Shown piece by piece: positions 1-8,518 of a DNA stretch of 64,000 nt; the stretch's first letter is position 1, and each line of letters begins with the position of its first letter. The notes beneath the pieces were generated by a model. The model was not told where the DNA came from. It ran no database searches and was given only the letters and a program-made list of their open reading frames with translations. The translations under genes were made by a program, and so were the position numbers. This DNA comes from Candidatus Avelusimicrobium gallinaceum (GTDB taxonomy: Bacteria > Elusimicrobiota > Elusimicrobia > Elusimicrobiales > Elusimicrobiaceae): assembly GCA_944324965.1 (NCBI GenBank), contig CALUYH010000007.1:1-64000 (forward strand), given 5' to 3'.

Positions 1-26
1 GCAGTTTGCCCTGCTCCAACTCCAAT

Positions 27-51
27 AAAAAAGCACCCGTTCGGGTGCTTT
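27..51 (-). terminator. Rho-independent terminator of tRNA-Ser
   Basis: Read on the minus strand, arms AGCACCC and GGGTGCT close a small GAAC loop and are followed by a run of six T. It lies directly after the 3' end of the tRNA-Ser gene and would end its transcript. Confidence 0.85.
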
Positions 52-55
52 GTAA

Positions 56-144
<89 letters not shown>

Positions 145-187
145 AATTACGCCGTCGCCGAGTGGCGGGCATCAGGCGTCTACTCCT

Positions 188-217
188 ATTATACCAAACT
201 TCCGGGTTCTGTGTCGG
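188..217 (-). promoter_or_regulatory. Promoter of tRNA-Ser
   Basis: On the minus strand a perfect -10 box TATAAT (188-193) lies 43 bases before the mature 5' end of the tRNA. A weak -35 (CCGACA, 212-217) is 18 bases upstream of it. No other gene start explains the box. Confidence 0.5.
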
Positions 218-226
218 CTGTGTTTC

Positions 227-249
227 AAAACCGCTTAATCGGCGGTTTG
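227..249 (-). terminator. Weak hairpin after the alpha/beta hydrolase gene
   Basis: Arms AAACCGC (228-234) and GCGGTTT (242-248) form a 7-bp stem with a 7-base loop, followed on the minus strand by a short T tract that runs out into GAAA. It is the only plausible terminator between the hydrolase stop and the tRNA-Ser promoter. The rest of 145-271 shows nothing else. Confidence 0.4.
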
Positions 250-271
250 TTGGGGGGAACGACCCAACCTG

Positions 272-1099
272 CTATTTTTGCGGGAGCGCTTTAATAAATT
301 CATCCACGGCTTGGACGGGCCAGGCAAATTCGTCGTGCCCGCCGACCGGGGACAAAAAGCGTTTGGCGTGGGGGATAAAATCCGTCAGGCGCGCGCTCAT
401 CCGCCAGGGGATGGTGGCGTCCGCGCGGCTCATGCAAGCCAGCACCGGCAATTGCAGCCGTTGGGCCGGGGCCGTATTTTCAAACCGGTTGAAATACAAA
501 AACGGCGTAACAAACGCGGCCGACAGACGGTAGAACCAGGAGGACGGATCGTAGGCGTGCGTCCACAGGCACACGGCCATATCGGGCGTACTTAAAAACG
601 GGCTTTGCAAAATAAGCGCTTTAAACGGCAGTTTGCCCAGCGCGCTGGCGGTGTGCATGGCCGGCGCGTTGCCCAGCGAATGGCCGTAGAGCACGATGTC
701 CTGCGGGCGAATTTTTTTAACGCTCATTAAATAGCGCGCGGCGCAGGCGGCGTCTTCAAACACGGTTTTTTGCGAAGGCGTCCCTTTGGACAAACCAAAG
801 CCGCGGTAGTCAAACATCAAAATACCGTACCCCAACGGGGCGTAGGCTTCGGCAAATTGTTCAAAATGCGATACATTCCCGCCGCGTCCGTGGAAAAACA
901 ACATCGTCGGGCAGCCGGTGCGGGCGGGCAGATAGACGGCGGTAATTTTTTTGCCGTCCGGCGCGTCAAAAGCGATGTTTTCAAACGGCAGTTTAAGCGG
1001 CCAGCGTTTTTTTTGCGGGCGAAATACGATATGCGCCCCCAACCGGGAAAGCCCATACCACACGCACGCCAGCACGGCCAACAAAATTACCCAAATCAT
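272..1099 (-). CDS. Membrane-anchored alpha/beta hydrolase
   Basis: This 275-residue protein has an N-terminal membrane anchor (about residues 2-20) and an alpha/beta hydrolase domain. The oxyanion-side HGRGGN motif is at 70-75, the nucleophile is Ser141 in GHSLG, and Asp227 (SRADATIP) and His255 (GGHDEF) complete a triad. It resembles the BEM46/YfhR-type serine hydrolases, whose substrates are mostly unknown, so no reaction is assigned. The frame is open upstream to 1288, but I chose the ATG at 1099: it follows a TATAAT by six bases, begins the anchor, and the upstream extension is basic, non-family sequence overlapping the divergent gene. No Shine-Dalgarno sequence precedes it, so the message is probably leaderless. 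It is transcribed away from the DUF2157 operon. Confidence 0.88.
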   Translation of the reverse strand: MIWVILLAVLACVWYGLSRLGAHIVFRPQKKRWPLKLPFENIAFDAPDGKKITAVYLPARTGCPTMLFFHGRGGNVSHFEQFAEAYAPLGYGILMFDYRGFGLSKGTPSQKTVFEDAACAARYLMSVKKIRPQDIVLYGHSLGNAPAMHTASALGKLPFKALILQSPFLSTPDMAVCLWTHAYDPSSWFYRLSAAFVTPFLYFNRFENTAPAQRLQLPVLACMSRADATIPWRMSARLTDFIPHAKRFLSPVGGHDEFAWPVQAVDEFIKALPQK

Positions 1100-1105
1100 A
1101 CTTAT

Positions 1106-1111
1106 ATTATA
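1106..1111 (-). promoter_or_regulatory. -10 box abutting the hydrolase start (leaderless)
   Basis: On the minus strand TATAAT ends six bases before the ATG at 1099, so transcription should begin at or next to the start codon. No clear -35 is visible and no ribosome-binding site fits between. Confidence 0.6.
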
Positions 1112-1139
1112 GCTTTTCCCCGGCCCGGAAGGCATTTGG

Positions 1140-1145
1140 TATAAT
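1140..1145 (+). promoter_or_regulatory. -10 box abutting the DUF2157 start (leaderless)
   Basis: TATAAT is followed by six bases and then the ATG at 1152. The spacing places the transcription start at or within a base or two of the start codon. It mirrors the divergent -10 box at 1106-1111 within the same 52-bp gap. Confidence 0.6.
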
Positions 1146-1151
1146 GAACGT

Positions 1152-2012
1152 ATGACCAAAAAACAACGGGTTTTTCGTACCCTTCTAACCAATTTGTTTG
1201 CTTCTACTCCCGCCTGGGTGGGCCCGCTGTGCGGCCTGACAGGCGCGGCGCTGTTTTTGGCGGGCACGGTATGCTTTGTGGCATACAACTGGGCCGCGTG
1301 GGGCGCGCTTTATAAGTTTGCTCTGCCGCTGGTCGGGTTGTTGGCCTGTGCCGTGGGCGTGTACCGCACCGGGCTGGAAAACAACGCCGGGCGCGTGCTG
1401 TCGTTTGCGTGCGGGTTGTTTATCGGGCTGTTTTGGGTGGTGTTCGGCCAAGTGTACCAGACGGGGGCTTTTGTGTATGAATTTTGCCTGGCCTGGGCAA
1501 TCACCCTGTTGCCGCTTGTCATGCTGGCGGGGAACCGCTGGCTGTGGCTGTTGTGGGCGGCGGTATGCAACGGCTACATTCTTTCGCGCTTTAGTTTGTG
1601 GATGACGGACTATCCTTATATGTGGATCCTGATTGCTTTTAACGTAGTGTGCTTTGCCGTGAGCGAATGGGTCGCCCAGCGCCGCGGGAAAGGCGGTTGG
1701 TTTTCGCTTTTCTTTTTGGCGGCGGTGTTGTGGTTCGGCCTGCTGGAAGGCATAGGCCACGATTGGGAATGGCACTTTTGGTGCAGCTTCGGGCTGATGT
1801 TGTTTTTGGGGCTGTATGCCTGGTGCTTACGCCGCGGGGCGGCGCAGCTGGGCTTTTGCGCGCTGGCGCTGGACGTATTGTTGGCGTCGCAGGTGATTTC
1901 TTCTTTAAATATCGGGGACGGGATTTTGACGGTGCTAATCATAATGGTGCTGTTTGTCGGCAGCGGGGGTGCGGTGTACGCCCTTAGCCGCGGGGAGGTT
2001 GACCATGACTAA
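1152..2012 (+). CDS. DUF2157 multi-pass membrane protein
   Basis: The protein has 286 residues and is almost entirely hydrophobic, with eight or more predicted membrane helices after a short basic N-terminus. Sequence character (CFVAYNWAAWGALYKFALP near residue 40) and the two genes that follow match the DUF2157 family (PF09925). In other bacteria this family is found beside DUF4401 and GDYXXLXY proteins, as here. The function of the trio is not known; an integral membrane complex is an inference from the conserved operon. The start follows a TATAAT by six bases and there is no Shine-Dalgarno sequence, so the operon message looks leaderless. The stop overlaps the next start by eight bases. 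Confidence 0.85.
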   Translation: MTKKQRVFRTLLTNLFASTPAWVGPLCGLTGAALFLAGTVCFVAYNWAAWGALYKFALPLVGLLACAVGVYRTGLENNAGRVLSFACGLFIGLFWVVFGQVYQTGAFVYEFCLAWAITLLPLVMLAGNRWLWLLWAAVCNGYILSRFSLWMTDYPYMWILIAFNVVCFAVSEWVAQRRGKGGWFSLFFLAAVLWFGLLEGIGHDWEWHFWCSFGLMLFLGLYAWCLRRGAAQLGFCALALDVLLASQVISSLNIGDGILTVLIIMVLFVGSGGAVYALSRGEVDHD

Positions 2013-2913
2013 TGCGGAAACGAAATTGCCTTTTATGGTGTCGGCTCTGGTAACCGTAGGGGCGTGGCTGTCCTGCCTGATAGGTATTTTGCTGTTGGGG
2101 TGGCCCTCCTTTTTGGGCGCGGGGGTATGGATTTTGCTCTTGGCGCTGGTGTGGACGTATGCGGCCGGGCGTACGCACGGCGTGGCCGGTGCCTTTTGGG
2201 CACAGGCGGCGTTGGCGTTTTCGCTCTGTGGCAAAGGGATGGTACTTTGCGGTCTGTCCATGTTGTGGCACTTAAACACCGGGGAGGCGTTCTGGCTGGT
2301 GTTGGCCTTTACGGTTGCCGGGTATCCGATTTTTACGCAAAAAATAGACCGCACCGTGATGAGCTTTGCCAGTGCGATGGTCCTTTTGATGTGGGTGTTC
2401 CAACAGCGGACCGTGGCGTGGCCGTGCCTGGAAAGCCTGAGCGTGTTGCTTTTTATGGGGGCGTATTTGTTGTTTTTCGTGCCGAGCGAAAAGGTCCGCC
2501 CGGTGGCATGGGGGCTGTTGCCGGCGTGCGTGGCGGCGTTTGGCTTGGCGTGGATGAGCGGAAACGTGGCGACGCTGCGGATCAACGTACTTTTCTTGGC
2601 TCTTTGTCTGGTCGGCGTGTACTTGTGGCGCGCGCGGAAGCATTTTAATGTGTGTCTGGCGGTGCTGATTTTGGTGCTTGCGTATTTGACGAATGTGGGT
2701 ACGGTGATGGGCGTGGCGCTTTTGGCGTTGGCGTTTAGCCAAAACCGGTTGAGTTTAAAAATAGCCGGGGTGGCGGTGTTTGCGCTGTCGCTGGTGTGGT
2801 TGTACTATCATATGCAAACGACGCTGCTGGTAAAAAGTTTTTACCTGTGGGCGGCGGGGATGATACTGCTGGGGGTATATTTTGGGCAGAAAAGGGGGAT
2901 GTATGCGCGCTAA
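2005..2913 (+). CDS. DUF4401 multi-pass membrane protein
   Basis: This 302-residue integral membrane protein has about ten hydrophobic segments, many with Gly/Trp/Leu-rich helices. I assign DUF4401 (PF14351) from its position between a DUF2157 and a GDYXXLXY gene and from its similar topology; no catalytic motif is visible. I chose the ATG at 2005 rather than the in-frame ATG at 1954 because GGGGAGG at 1992-1998 is correctly spaced for 2005. The gene overlaps the upstream stop by eight bases and the downstream start by eleven, so the three are almost certainly translationally coupled and made in fixed ratio. Confidence 0.8.
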   Translation: MTNAETKLPFMVSALVTVGAWLSCLIGILLLGWPSFLGAGVWILLLALVWTYAAGRTHGVAGAFWAQAALAFSLCGKGMVLCGLSMLWHLNTGEAFWLVLAFTVAGYPIFTQKIDRTVMSFASAMVLLMWVFQQRTVAWPCLESLSVLLFMGAYLLFFVPSEKVRPVAWGLLPACVAAFGLAWMSGNVATLRINVLFLALCLVGVYLWRARKHFNVCLAVLILVLAYLTNVGTVMGVALLALAFSQNRLSLKIAGVAVFALSLVWLYYHMQTTLLVKSFYLWAAGMILLGVYFGQKRGMYAR

Positions 2914-3340
2914 AATGTTTTTGGGGGTAGCGCTGGTGCTGGCTGTTGTGTTGGGCGGCTATGCGTGGTACATGCAGGCCACATTGCCGGGGGCGCCCGT
3001 CATGTATTTTAAAATGGCGCCGGTGGACCCGCGGGCGATGTTAAGCGGGGATTATATGGCACTTGCTTATGAGGTGGAAAGAGCACTGCCCGATGAAAAC
3101 GGACGCAAAACCGTTACGTTTTACGCACTGCCGAACGGCGTGGTGCAGACGAAGGAAACGGACCGCCCGGTGTCGGTGGCGTGTTTTGAAAGACAGTTGC
3201 GCCTGCCGCACCAATTTTATTTTCAGGAAGGCACCGGCCGCAAGTACGAAACGGCCGTTTATGCCAAAATGCAGCAATTGCCCGGCGGGCGTTTTGTGCT
3301 GAACGCGTTGACGGACGAACAATTTAACGAAATCAACTAG
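2903..3340 (+). CDS. GDYXXLXY-domain protein
   Basis: The protein has 145 residues: one N-terminal membrane helix or uncleaved signal (about residues 5-22), then a small extracytoplasmic domain. It holds the signature GDYMALAY, exactly the G-D-Y-x-x-L-x-Y motif that names the family (PF14345). This motif also secures the identity of the two upstream genes, which usually accompany it. The start at 2903 is preceded by AAAGGGGG and overlaps the DUF4401 stop. An in-frame start at 2882 would only add seven residues and lacks a good ribosome-binding site. The biochemical role is unknown. Confidence 0.9.
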   Translation: MRAKMFLGVALVLAVVLGGYAWYMQATLPGAPVMYFKMAPVDPRAMLSGDYMALAYEVERALPDENGRKTVTFYALPNGVVQTKETDRPVSVACFERQLRLPHQFYFQEGTGRKYETAVYAKMQQLPGGRFVLNALTDEQFNEIN

Positions 3341-3348
3341 AGGTTATT

Positions 3349-4176
3349 ATGAGCGAAACTTGCAACCACGATTGCAGCTCCTGCAGTGCCAACTGCTCCA
3401 GCCGCAACCCGGGCGAAATGCCCAAAGACAAACCGCATTTGAGAAGCCGCATCAAGCATGTCATCGGCGTGGTGAGCGGCAAAGGCGGCGTAGGCAAATC
3501 CTTTATTACCGCTTTGCTCGCGACGGAAATGACCCGCCGCGGCTACTCCTGCGGTGTGTTGGACGCGGACATCACCGGCCCGTCCATTCCCAAAATGTTC
3601 GGCATTCACGAACGCGCCACCGGCGACCAGGACGGCATTTACCCCGTCAGAAGCCAAGAGGGCGTGCAGGTAATGTCGTTAAATTTGCTGTTGGAAAAAG
3701 AAACCGACCCCGTCATCTGGCGCGGCGCGCTGATTACGGGTACCGTGCGCCAGTTTTGGACGGACGTGATTTGGGAAGACGTGGACTATTTGTTTATTGA
3801 TATGCCGCCCGGCACGGGGGACGTGACGCTGACGGTGTTCCAAAGCCTGCCGGTGGACGGGATTGTGATTGTGTCTTCCCCGCAGGAACTCGTGCAGATG
3901 ATTGTGGGCAAGGCCGTCAAAATGGCGCAGATGATGAAGGTGCCGGTGTTGGGGTTAGTAGAAAATATGAGCTATTTAAAATGCCCCGATTGCGGCAAAG
4001 AAATTGAACTCTTCGGCAAAAGCCACGCGGAAGAAATGGGCAAGGAATTTAACATTTCGCCCGTGATGCGCGTGCCGTTAAATCCCGCCGTGGCCCGCGC
4101 CGCGGACGAAGGCCGCATCGCGTTTGTGCGCGAGGACGCCGTCGCCCCGCTGGTGGGTAAATTGGCCGCTTTATAA
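3349..4176 (+). CDS. mrp: Mrp/ApbC/NBP35-type Fe-S cluster carrier ATPase
   Basis: This 275-residue P-loop ATPase of the Mrp/NBP35 family carries and delivers iron-sulfur clusters in the cytoplasm. The deviant Walker A motif GKGGVGKS is at 44-51 and the switch region DMPPGTGD at 151-158. The metal-binding pair C212-x-x-C215 (KCPDCGKE) is the dimer-bridging cluster ligand pair of the family. The N-terminus adds four clustered cysteines (C5, C9, C12, C16), which resembles the N-terminal ferredoxin-like motif of NBP35 rather than short bacterial ApbC. It starts nine bases after the GDYXXLXY stop with RBS GAGGTT and probably belongs to the same transcript, which a strong hairpin then ends. Confidence 0.95.
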   Translation: MSETCNHDCSSCSANCSSRNPGEMPKDKPHLRSRIKHVIGVVSGKGGVGKSFITALLATEMTRRGYSCGVLDADITGPSIPKMFGIHERATGDQDGIYPVRSQEGVQVMSLNLLLEKETDPVIWRGALITGTVRQFWTDVIWEDVDYLFIDMPPGTGDVTLTVFQSLPVDGIVIVSSPQELVQMIVGKAVKMAQMMKVPVLGLVENMSYLKCPDCGKEIELFGKSHAEEMGKEFNISPVMRVPLNPAVARAADEGRIAFVREDAVAPLVGKLAAL

Positions 4177-4194
4177 AAGGCCTACTTTTTCCCT

Positions 4195-4239
4195 GGGACC
4201 ATTAGCCCTTTTCGCTGGGGCTAATGGCCCTTGTTCGTT
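4195..4239 (+). terminator. Hairpin terminator after mrp
   Basis: Arms 4195-4208 and 4218-4230 pair over 13 bp with a single bulged A at 4198 (core CCATTAGCCC/GGGCTAATGG). A T-rich but interrupted tract (TTGTTCGTT) follows. It separates the mrp operon from the secreted-protein gene. Confidence 0.75.
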
Positions 4240-4259
4240 GGGGGGATTTTTCCCATAAT
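4231..4259 (+). promoter_or_regulatory. Possible promoter of the 971-residue secreted protein
   Basis: TTGTTC (4231-4236) and CATAAT (4254-4259) are 17 bases apart and would start transcription near 4266, giving a leader of about 26 bases with GGGG at 4277-4280. Match to consensus is moderate. Confidence 0.4.
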
Positions 4260-4291
4260 GTAAATAAGACTTTTATGGGGATGAAAACCGA

Positions 4292-7207
4292 ATGAAAAAA
4301 ATACTTTTTTATGCAGCAGCCGGTCTTTTGATGTGCCAAACGGCTTTTGCCCAAACGCCCGCCAAGGCAGGCGCCGCGGCGGCGAAAGCCGTTACAAACG
4401 GCGGGAAAATCGGCGTTTTGAAAGGCGCGCGGGTGCCTGCCATCAAACGGCAGGGCAAACTCCCGGCGCAAACGGGTCGTACCGGGGTAATGTCCGCCTC
4501 GGGGCGTTTAAACACGGCCGTACTGGAAAGAACAGTGGCCCGGCAGGCTGCCGCGGCTCGGCAGGCCGCCTCGGCCCGGAAAAGGGACGCCCTTCGCCCG
4601 ACGGGTCCGGCGACCGACTTAGCCACCCTCCAATCTATTCGCCGCCAAGTAGCCGCAGGCAAAACCTCTTCCGCCTTAATAGACCGGATGTTGCGTGTTT
4701 CGCCGCCGGCGGTGCGGGCGGATTTGCTGCAAGATGAATTTTTGACCCTGACACTTTTTAACGGTGCCGCCGTTTCGGCCGAACAAGCCCGCCTGGCGGT
4801 GCAGTTGCTGCGGGTGGATTTGTTGAACCGCACCGCACAGTTGCAACAAGCGGCCGAGCAGGAACTTTCGGGCACGCACGTGCAGCGTCTCGCGCGTGCG
4901 GTGGCCGATGTAAGCGCGTTGGGTTGGTTTGGCAAGGCACAGGACGGCCGCGCCATTTTGGATTTTTACCGCACGGTTTCTGCCACTGAATTGGAGCCCG
5001 TGGCGTTTGCGGCTTCGGCCCGCGCGTTGAGTGCCCTGAAAGCCTATCAGCCGCTTCAGCAGCTGTTGCAAACGGCCCGCCCCGGCTACGCCCAGGAACA
5101 ATTTGCCGCTTTTGCCGCCGAGCAGGAACTGCCGGTGTCGGTGCCGCTGGCCAAAGACGCGGCCCCCAAAGCTGATTTTTCCGCCTGGGAAAAGCCGTTT
5201 GCGCAAGTAAGCCGCGCGGCGGCCATGCAGTTGGACGTATCGGCGGACGCTACGCGCAAATGGCTGTCGTTAAAACCGCGGATGAGTGCGGCCCCCAAAA
5301 TTGCGGCTAAACCGTCAGCTGCCAAGCAGGCGGTTCCCAAGCCGGCCCCGCAAGCCCCCGCGGCCGAAGAACCTGTTTCTCAAATGCCCGCGGCCGAAGA
5401 ATTCGCCCCGCAAGAAGCCGTTTCCGCGGCGGACAATTCCGGCGTGTTGTATGCCGGTCTGCCCGTGATGGAATGGGGCAAGCGCATCAAAAATTGGTTT
5501 AAACCCGCCGATAAGCCGGCCCCAGCCGAGGCGGCTGCTCCGGCCGACGGCGCGTACAACCCGGTAGTGCCGGTGTTGGAAACGATGCCGCACACGGGCC
5601 TGATCAGCAAGGAATATCCTTCCGGATTAAAAGATGAAGAAAGCATCATCCGCGATTGGCTGGAGTATTTTAAAAACGGTTATTTCCGCCCGCGTGACCA
5701 GGTGGAAGCCATTACCGGCATGTCCGCCGCCAAGGCCAACAACGTAATGGAATACCTGTATTATATGCCGCTGGAAGAAGCCGAAAAAGTGATTTTGAAC
5801 CCCATCCGCGAAACGGGCCGCCTGCCGGACTTTATGTACGACGACCGTTTAATCGCCGGCACCAGGCGCCTGCCTGCGGGGTATTACAAAAATAAATTTA
5901 ACGAAAACGTCAGACGCTTTGTGGAACTGGCCGAAGAAGACGGCTCCATCTACACCCACAACGTGGAGCTGATTGACTTGGCGACCACGATGGCCGATTA
6001 CAGCTTTAAGCAAGGCTTCCGCTACACCAACGACCCGCGGCTGACGGCGGGCCTGCGGCACAACTGGAAAGAGCTGGTGGGCGAAATCCGCAAGCGCGGG
6101 CTGAAGGCGGACCGCGCGCTGATTAACCGGCTGTGGCGCAAACCGGTGGAATTGGACGGCGGGAAAACCGTCAGCCTGAAAGATTATTTTACGCAAACGC
6201 GCCCGACGGCCTTTTTTGCCGAGGGACGGATGCCGGAATTCTTTTTGAACAGCGAAAAATGGGTCGCGCTGGAAAACGAACGGCGCAACCTGGCCGCGGC
6301 GGAATACATCAACCGGGCGGCGCAAAAGAAAGTTTCGTGGTGGGAGAAATTCCAAAACTGGCTGGTGCTGGGCAAATCGTCCGACTACGTGACGCTGGAC
6401 CAGTTCGGCAAGGTGATGACGGCCCAATACCGCCAATCGTTCGGCACGCCGGTGCGCATTAACGAGCAAGAATATGTGGCCGGGGCGTCGCCCTCGCTGC
6501 TGGAAGACGTCAACCCCTCCTCGCTGACGGTGCAAATTAATAACTTTGATAAAATCGGCGGCGTGTGCCAAATGTCGTTTGCGGACGGCGGCTATGCCGG
6601 CCGCGTGCGCGAAGGGTACGACGGCACTTCCACCGTCAGCCGTTTTGAACCCGTGGATTTTCAACATGTCAAAGCGGTCACGTTTGACGTGGAAACGCTG
6701 CAACCGCAAGTGGTGACGTTAAATTCCGTGCCGTATTTGAAAGATTTAAAATCGCCGGATTTGGACCAGGTCCGCGCCGGCACGATGGTGAGCGACGGGC
6801 TGGACCCGACGCGCGATTTAATCGGCGTGCAGCAGGCCGAAGCGGCGCTGACCAAAATTCCGCATTTAAAAGCCACCATCTATCCGCACGCGCGCTTGGT
6901 GGGGTATGCAGGCCCTCGCCCGGCATATTTAAACGGCGGCGGTTTGGGCGGCTATTTGGCGTTGTTCACACCGCCTTTCTACCCGATTAAAACGGTGTAC
7001 CGCCTGCGCTTTAAAGGAATGAAACCGTATGTGGAAAAAGAATACTTCATCCGCAAAGAAGTGCCTGCTTTGGCCGGGCTCATCCACCGCGACCGCCTGA
7101 CATTTACGCAACAGGTGAAAGACCGCGTGGAACAGAAAGGTGCGTCGCCGCAGCAAAAAGGCGCGCAACCCCCGCAAGAGGCGCAAACCAAACAGCCGGA
7201 AAAATAA
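4292..7207 (+). CDS. Large secreted protein of unknown function
   Basis: I do not recognise this 971-residue protein. Residues 1-20 form a clear signal peptide ending AFA before QTPAKA, so it is exported. Residues 20-340 are Ala/Gln/Arg-rich and probably helical. About 340-425 is a low-complexity Ala-Pro-Glu-Lys linker with repeated APAAEEP/MPAAEEF units. From about 430 the protein becomes a folded, mixed-composition domain running to about 945 (key stretches SGLKDEESIIRDWLEYFKNG, KIGGVCQMSFADGG and YLNGGGLGGYLALFTPPF). The tail after 945 is Lys/Gln/Pro-rich. No catalytic motif stands out and only one cysteine remains in the mature form. It is monocistronic, between two terminators. A lineage-restricted periplasmic or surface protein is the most I can infer. 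Confidence 0.85.
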   Translation: MKKILFYAAAGLLMCQTAFAQTPAKAGAAAAKAVTNGGKIGVLKGARVPAIKRQGKLPAQTGRTGVMSASGRLNTAVLERTVARQAAAARQAASARKRDALRPTGPATDLATLQSIRRQVAAGKTSSALIDRMLRVSPPAVRADLLQDEFLTLTLFNGAAVSAEQARLAVQLLRVDLLNRTAQLQQAAEQELSGTHVQRLARAVADVSALGWFGKAQDGRAILDFYRTVSATELEPVAFAASARALSALKAYQPLQQLLQTARPGYAQEQFAAFAAEQELPVSVPLAKDAAPKADFSAWEKPFAQVSRAAAMQLDVSADATRKWLSLKPRMSAAPKIAAKPSAAKQAVPKPAPQAPAAEEPVSQMPAAEEFAPQEAVSAADNSGVLYAGLPVMEWGKRIKNWFKPADKPAPAEAAAPADGAYNPVVPVLETMPHTGLISKEYPSGLKDEESIIRDWLEYFKNGYFRPRDQVEAITGMSAAKANNVMEYLYYMPLEEAEKVILNPIRETGRLPDFMYDDRLIAGTRRLPAGYYKNKFNENVRRFVELAEEDGSIYTHNVELIDLATTMADYSFKQGFRYTNDPRLTAGLRHNWKELVGEIRKRGLKADRALINRLWRKPVELDGGKTVSLKDYFTQTRPTAFFAEGRMPEFFLNSEKWVALENERRNLAAAEYINRAAQKKVSWWEKFQNWLVLGKSSDYVTLDQFGKVMTAQYRQSFGTPVRINEQEYVAGASPSLLEDVNPSSLTVQINNFDKIGGVCQMSFADGGYAGRVREGYDGTSTVSRFEPVDFQHVKAVTFDVETLQPQVVTLNSVPYLKDLKSPDLDQVRAGTMVSDGLDPTRDLIGVQQAEAALTKIPHLKATIYPHARLVGYAGPRPAYLNGGGLGGYLALFTPPFYPIKTVYRLRFKGMKPYVEKEYFIRKEVPALAGLIHRDRLTFTQQVKDRVEQKGASPQQKGAQPPQEAQTKQPEK

Positions 7208-7222
7208 GCGTTTTTCCCTTAT

Positions 7223-7256
7223 AAATCCTCGTGTTTTTACAACACGGGGATTTTTT
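7223..7256 (+). terminator. Rho-independent terminator
   Basis: Arms AAATCCTCGTGTT and AACACGGGGATTT (one G-T wobble) are followed by six T. It ends the transcript of the 971-residue protein. Confidence 0.9.
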
Positions 7257-7281
7257 ATGCCCTTTTGTCTAAATTAAATGT

Positions 7282-7287
7282 TAGAAT
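7282..7287 (+). promoter_or_regulatory. Possible -10 box of the aminotransferase-pckA operon
   Basis: TAGAAT lies 18 bases before the aminotransferase ATG, just after the preceding terminator. No convincing -35 is seen. The ribosome-binding site AGAGGGA (7294-7300) follows at the proper distance. Confidence 0.35.
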
Positions 7288-7305
7288 GTGCGTAGAGGGA
7301 AAAAT

Positions 7306-8517
7306 ATGTCCATCTCATTAAGCAAGCTGGCGAACACCATCGGTGATTCGCCTACCCTAAAAATAAACGCCAAGGCCCGTGCTTTAAAGGCCGCCGGCGA
7401 ACCCGTCATCCATTTGGGCGGCGGGGAACCGACCTACCCCGCGCCGCAGGCCGCGGTGGACGCCATTATCCAAAAAGCGCAAAGCCGCAAAATCAAATAT
7501 ACGCCGTCTTCCGGCACGCCGGAATTAAAAGCCGCGGTGCTGGATTACACGCAGGCCCATTACGGCCGCCGCTACGAAACGGCCCACGTAATCATTTCGG
7601 CCGGTGCCAAACAGGCGTTGTACAATTTTTTGCTTTCCGTAGTGAACCCCGGCGACGAGGTTATCTTTCCGGCCCCGTACTGGGTGAGCTACCCGGAAAT
7701 GGTGCGCATGGCGGGGGGAACGCCCGTTATCGTACGCGGCGAAGGCAAACAGCTGGGGATGACGGCCGAACAGATTTTAAAAGCCGTAACGCCCAAAACC
7801 AAGGCGATTTTAATCAACAGCCCCTGCAATCCTTCCGGCCAGATTTACAGCGAAGACTTCATTAAAACCATTGTGGAATTTGCCGAAGCACACCAGATTT
7901 TTTTGGCGATGGACGATATCTACCATCAACTTGTTTTTGACGGCAAAAAAACACCCAACCCCTGTGTTTACGCCCGGGAAGGCAATAATTTGGTCATCAT
8001 TAACGGGGTGTCCAAATTGTACGGCCTGACGGGGCTGCGCATCGGCTGGGCCGTGTGCGCCAACCAGGCGCTCATCGCCGCGATGGGACGTATGCAGGCC
8101 CAAAGCACGTCTTGCAACTGCGACTTGTCCGAAGTGGCCGCGGCCGCCGCTTTAAAAGGCGACCAAAGCTGCGTGCAGGACTTGTGCCGCATCTTGCAGC
8201 ACAACCGCGACGTGCTGTTAAAAGAGGCCGCGCAAATCCCGCACGTGCACATGCAAAAGCCGGCGGGGACGTTCTATTCGTTTATGGATTTTAGCCACTA
8301 CAACGCCGATTCCAATGCGCTGGCGCAGTATTTGTTGGAAAAAGCGTTGGTGGCCGTGGTGCCCGGTGTCTCCTTCGGGGCGGAAGGGTACTTGCGCATC
8401 AGCTACTGTGCGGACGAATCCTCCATTGTGGAAGGCATGCGCCGCATCCGCTGGGCGCTTGATAAGAATGCTCCGAAAGAAATAAAAATCGGGGATAAAT
8501 TACTTACGAGGGATTAA
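7306..8517 (+). CDS. Class I PLP-dependent aminotransferase (aspartate aminotransferase type)
   Basis: The protein has 403 residues, the normal length for fold-type I aminotransferases of the aspartate Ib group. Lys237 in GVSKLYGLTGLRIGW is the expected Schiff-base lysine. Asn175 in NSPCNPSG and Asp203/Tyr206 in MDDIY hold the cofactor, and the C-terminal LRISY arginine would bind the substrate carboxylate. The probable reaction is aspartate plus 2-oxoglutarate giving oxaloacetate plus glutamate, but related enzymes use other amino acids. The ATG at 7306 was chosen for its RBS; a GTG at 7288 is in frame but would overlap that RBS. Only one base separates it from pckA, linking oxaloacetate supply to PEP, which fits amino-acid-linked fermentation. 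Confidence 0.9.
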   Translation: MSISLSKLANTIGDSPTLKINAKARALKAAGEPVIHLGGGEPTYPAPQAAVDAIIQKAQSRKIKYTPSSGTPELKAAVLDYTQAHYGRRYETAHVIISAGAKQALYNFLLSVVNPGDEVIFPAPYWVSYPEMVRMAGGTPVIVRGEGKQLGMTAEQILKAVTPKTKAILINSPCNPSGQIYSEDFIKTIVEFAEAHQIFLAMDDIYHQLVFDGKKTPNPCVYAREGNNLVIINGVSKLYGLTGLRIGWAVCANQALIAAMGRMQAQSTSCNCDLSEVAAAAALKGDQSCVQDLCRILQHNRDVLLKEAAQIPHVHMQKPAGTFYSFMDFSHYNADSNALAQYLLEKALVAVVPGVSFGAEGYLRISYCADESSIVEGMRRIRWALDKNAPKEIKIGDKLLTRD

Positions 8518-8518
8518 C

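Noticed and set aside
1100-1288. N-terminal extension of the alpha/beta hydrolase
   Set aside because: It has no family sequence, runs across the divergent promoter and into the next gene, and the ATG at 1099 has a perfectly spaced -10 box.
5849-6709. Open frame of 286 codons on the minus strand within the 971-residue gene
   Set aside because: It is an antisense shadow with Arg/His/Gln-rich composition, no family features and no promoter.
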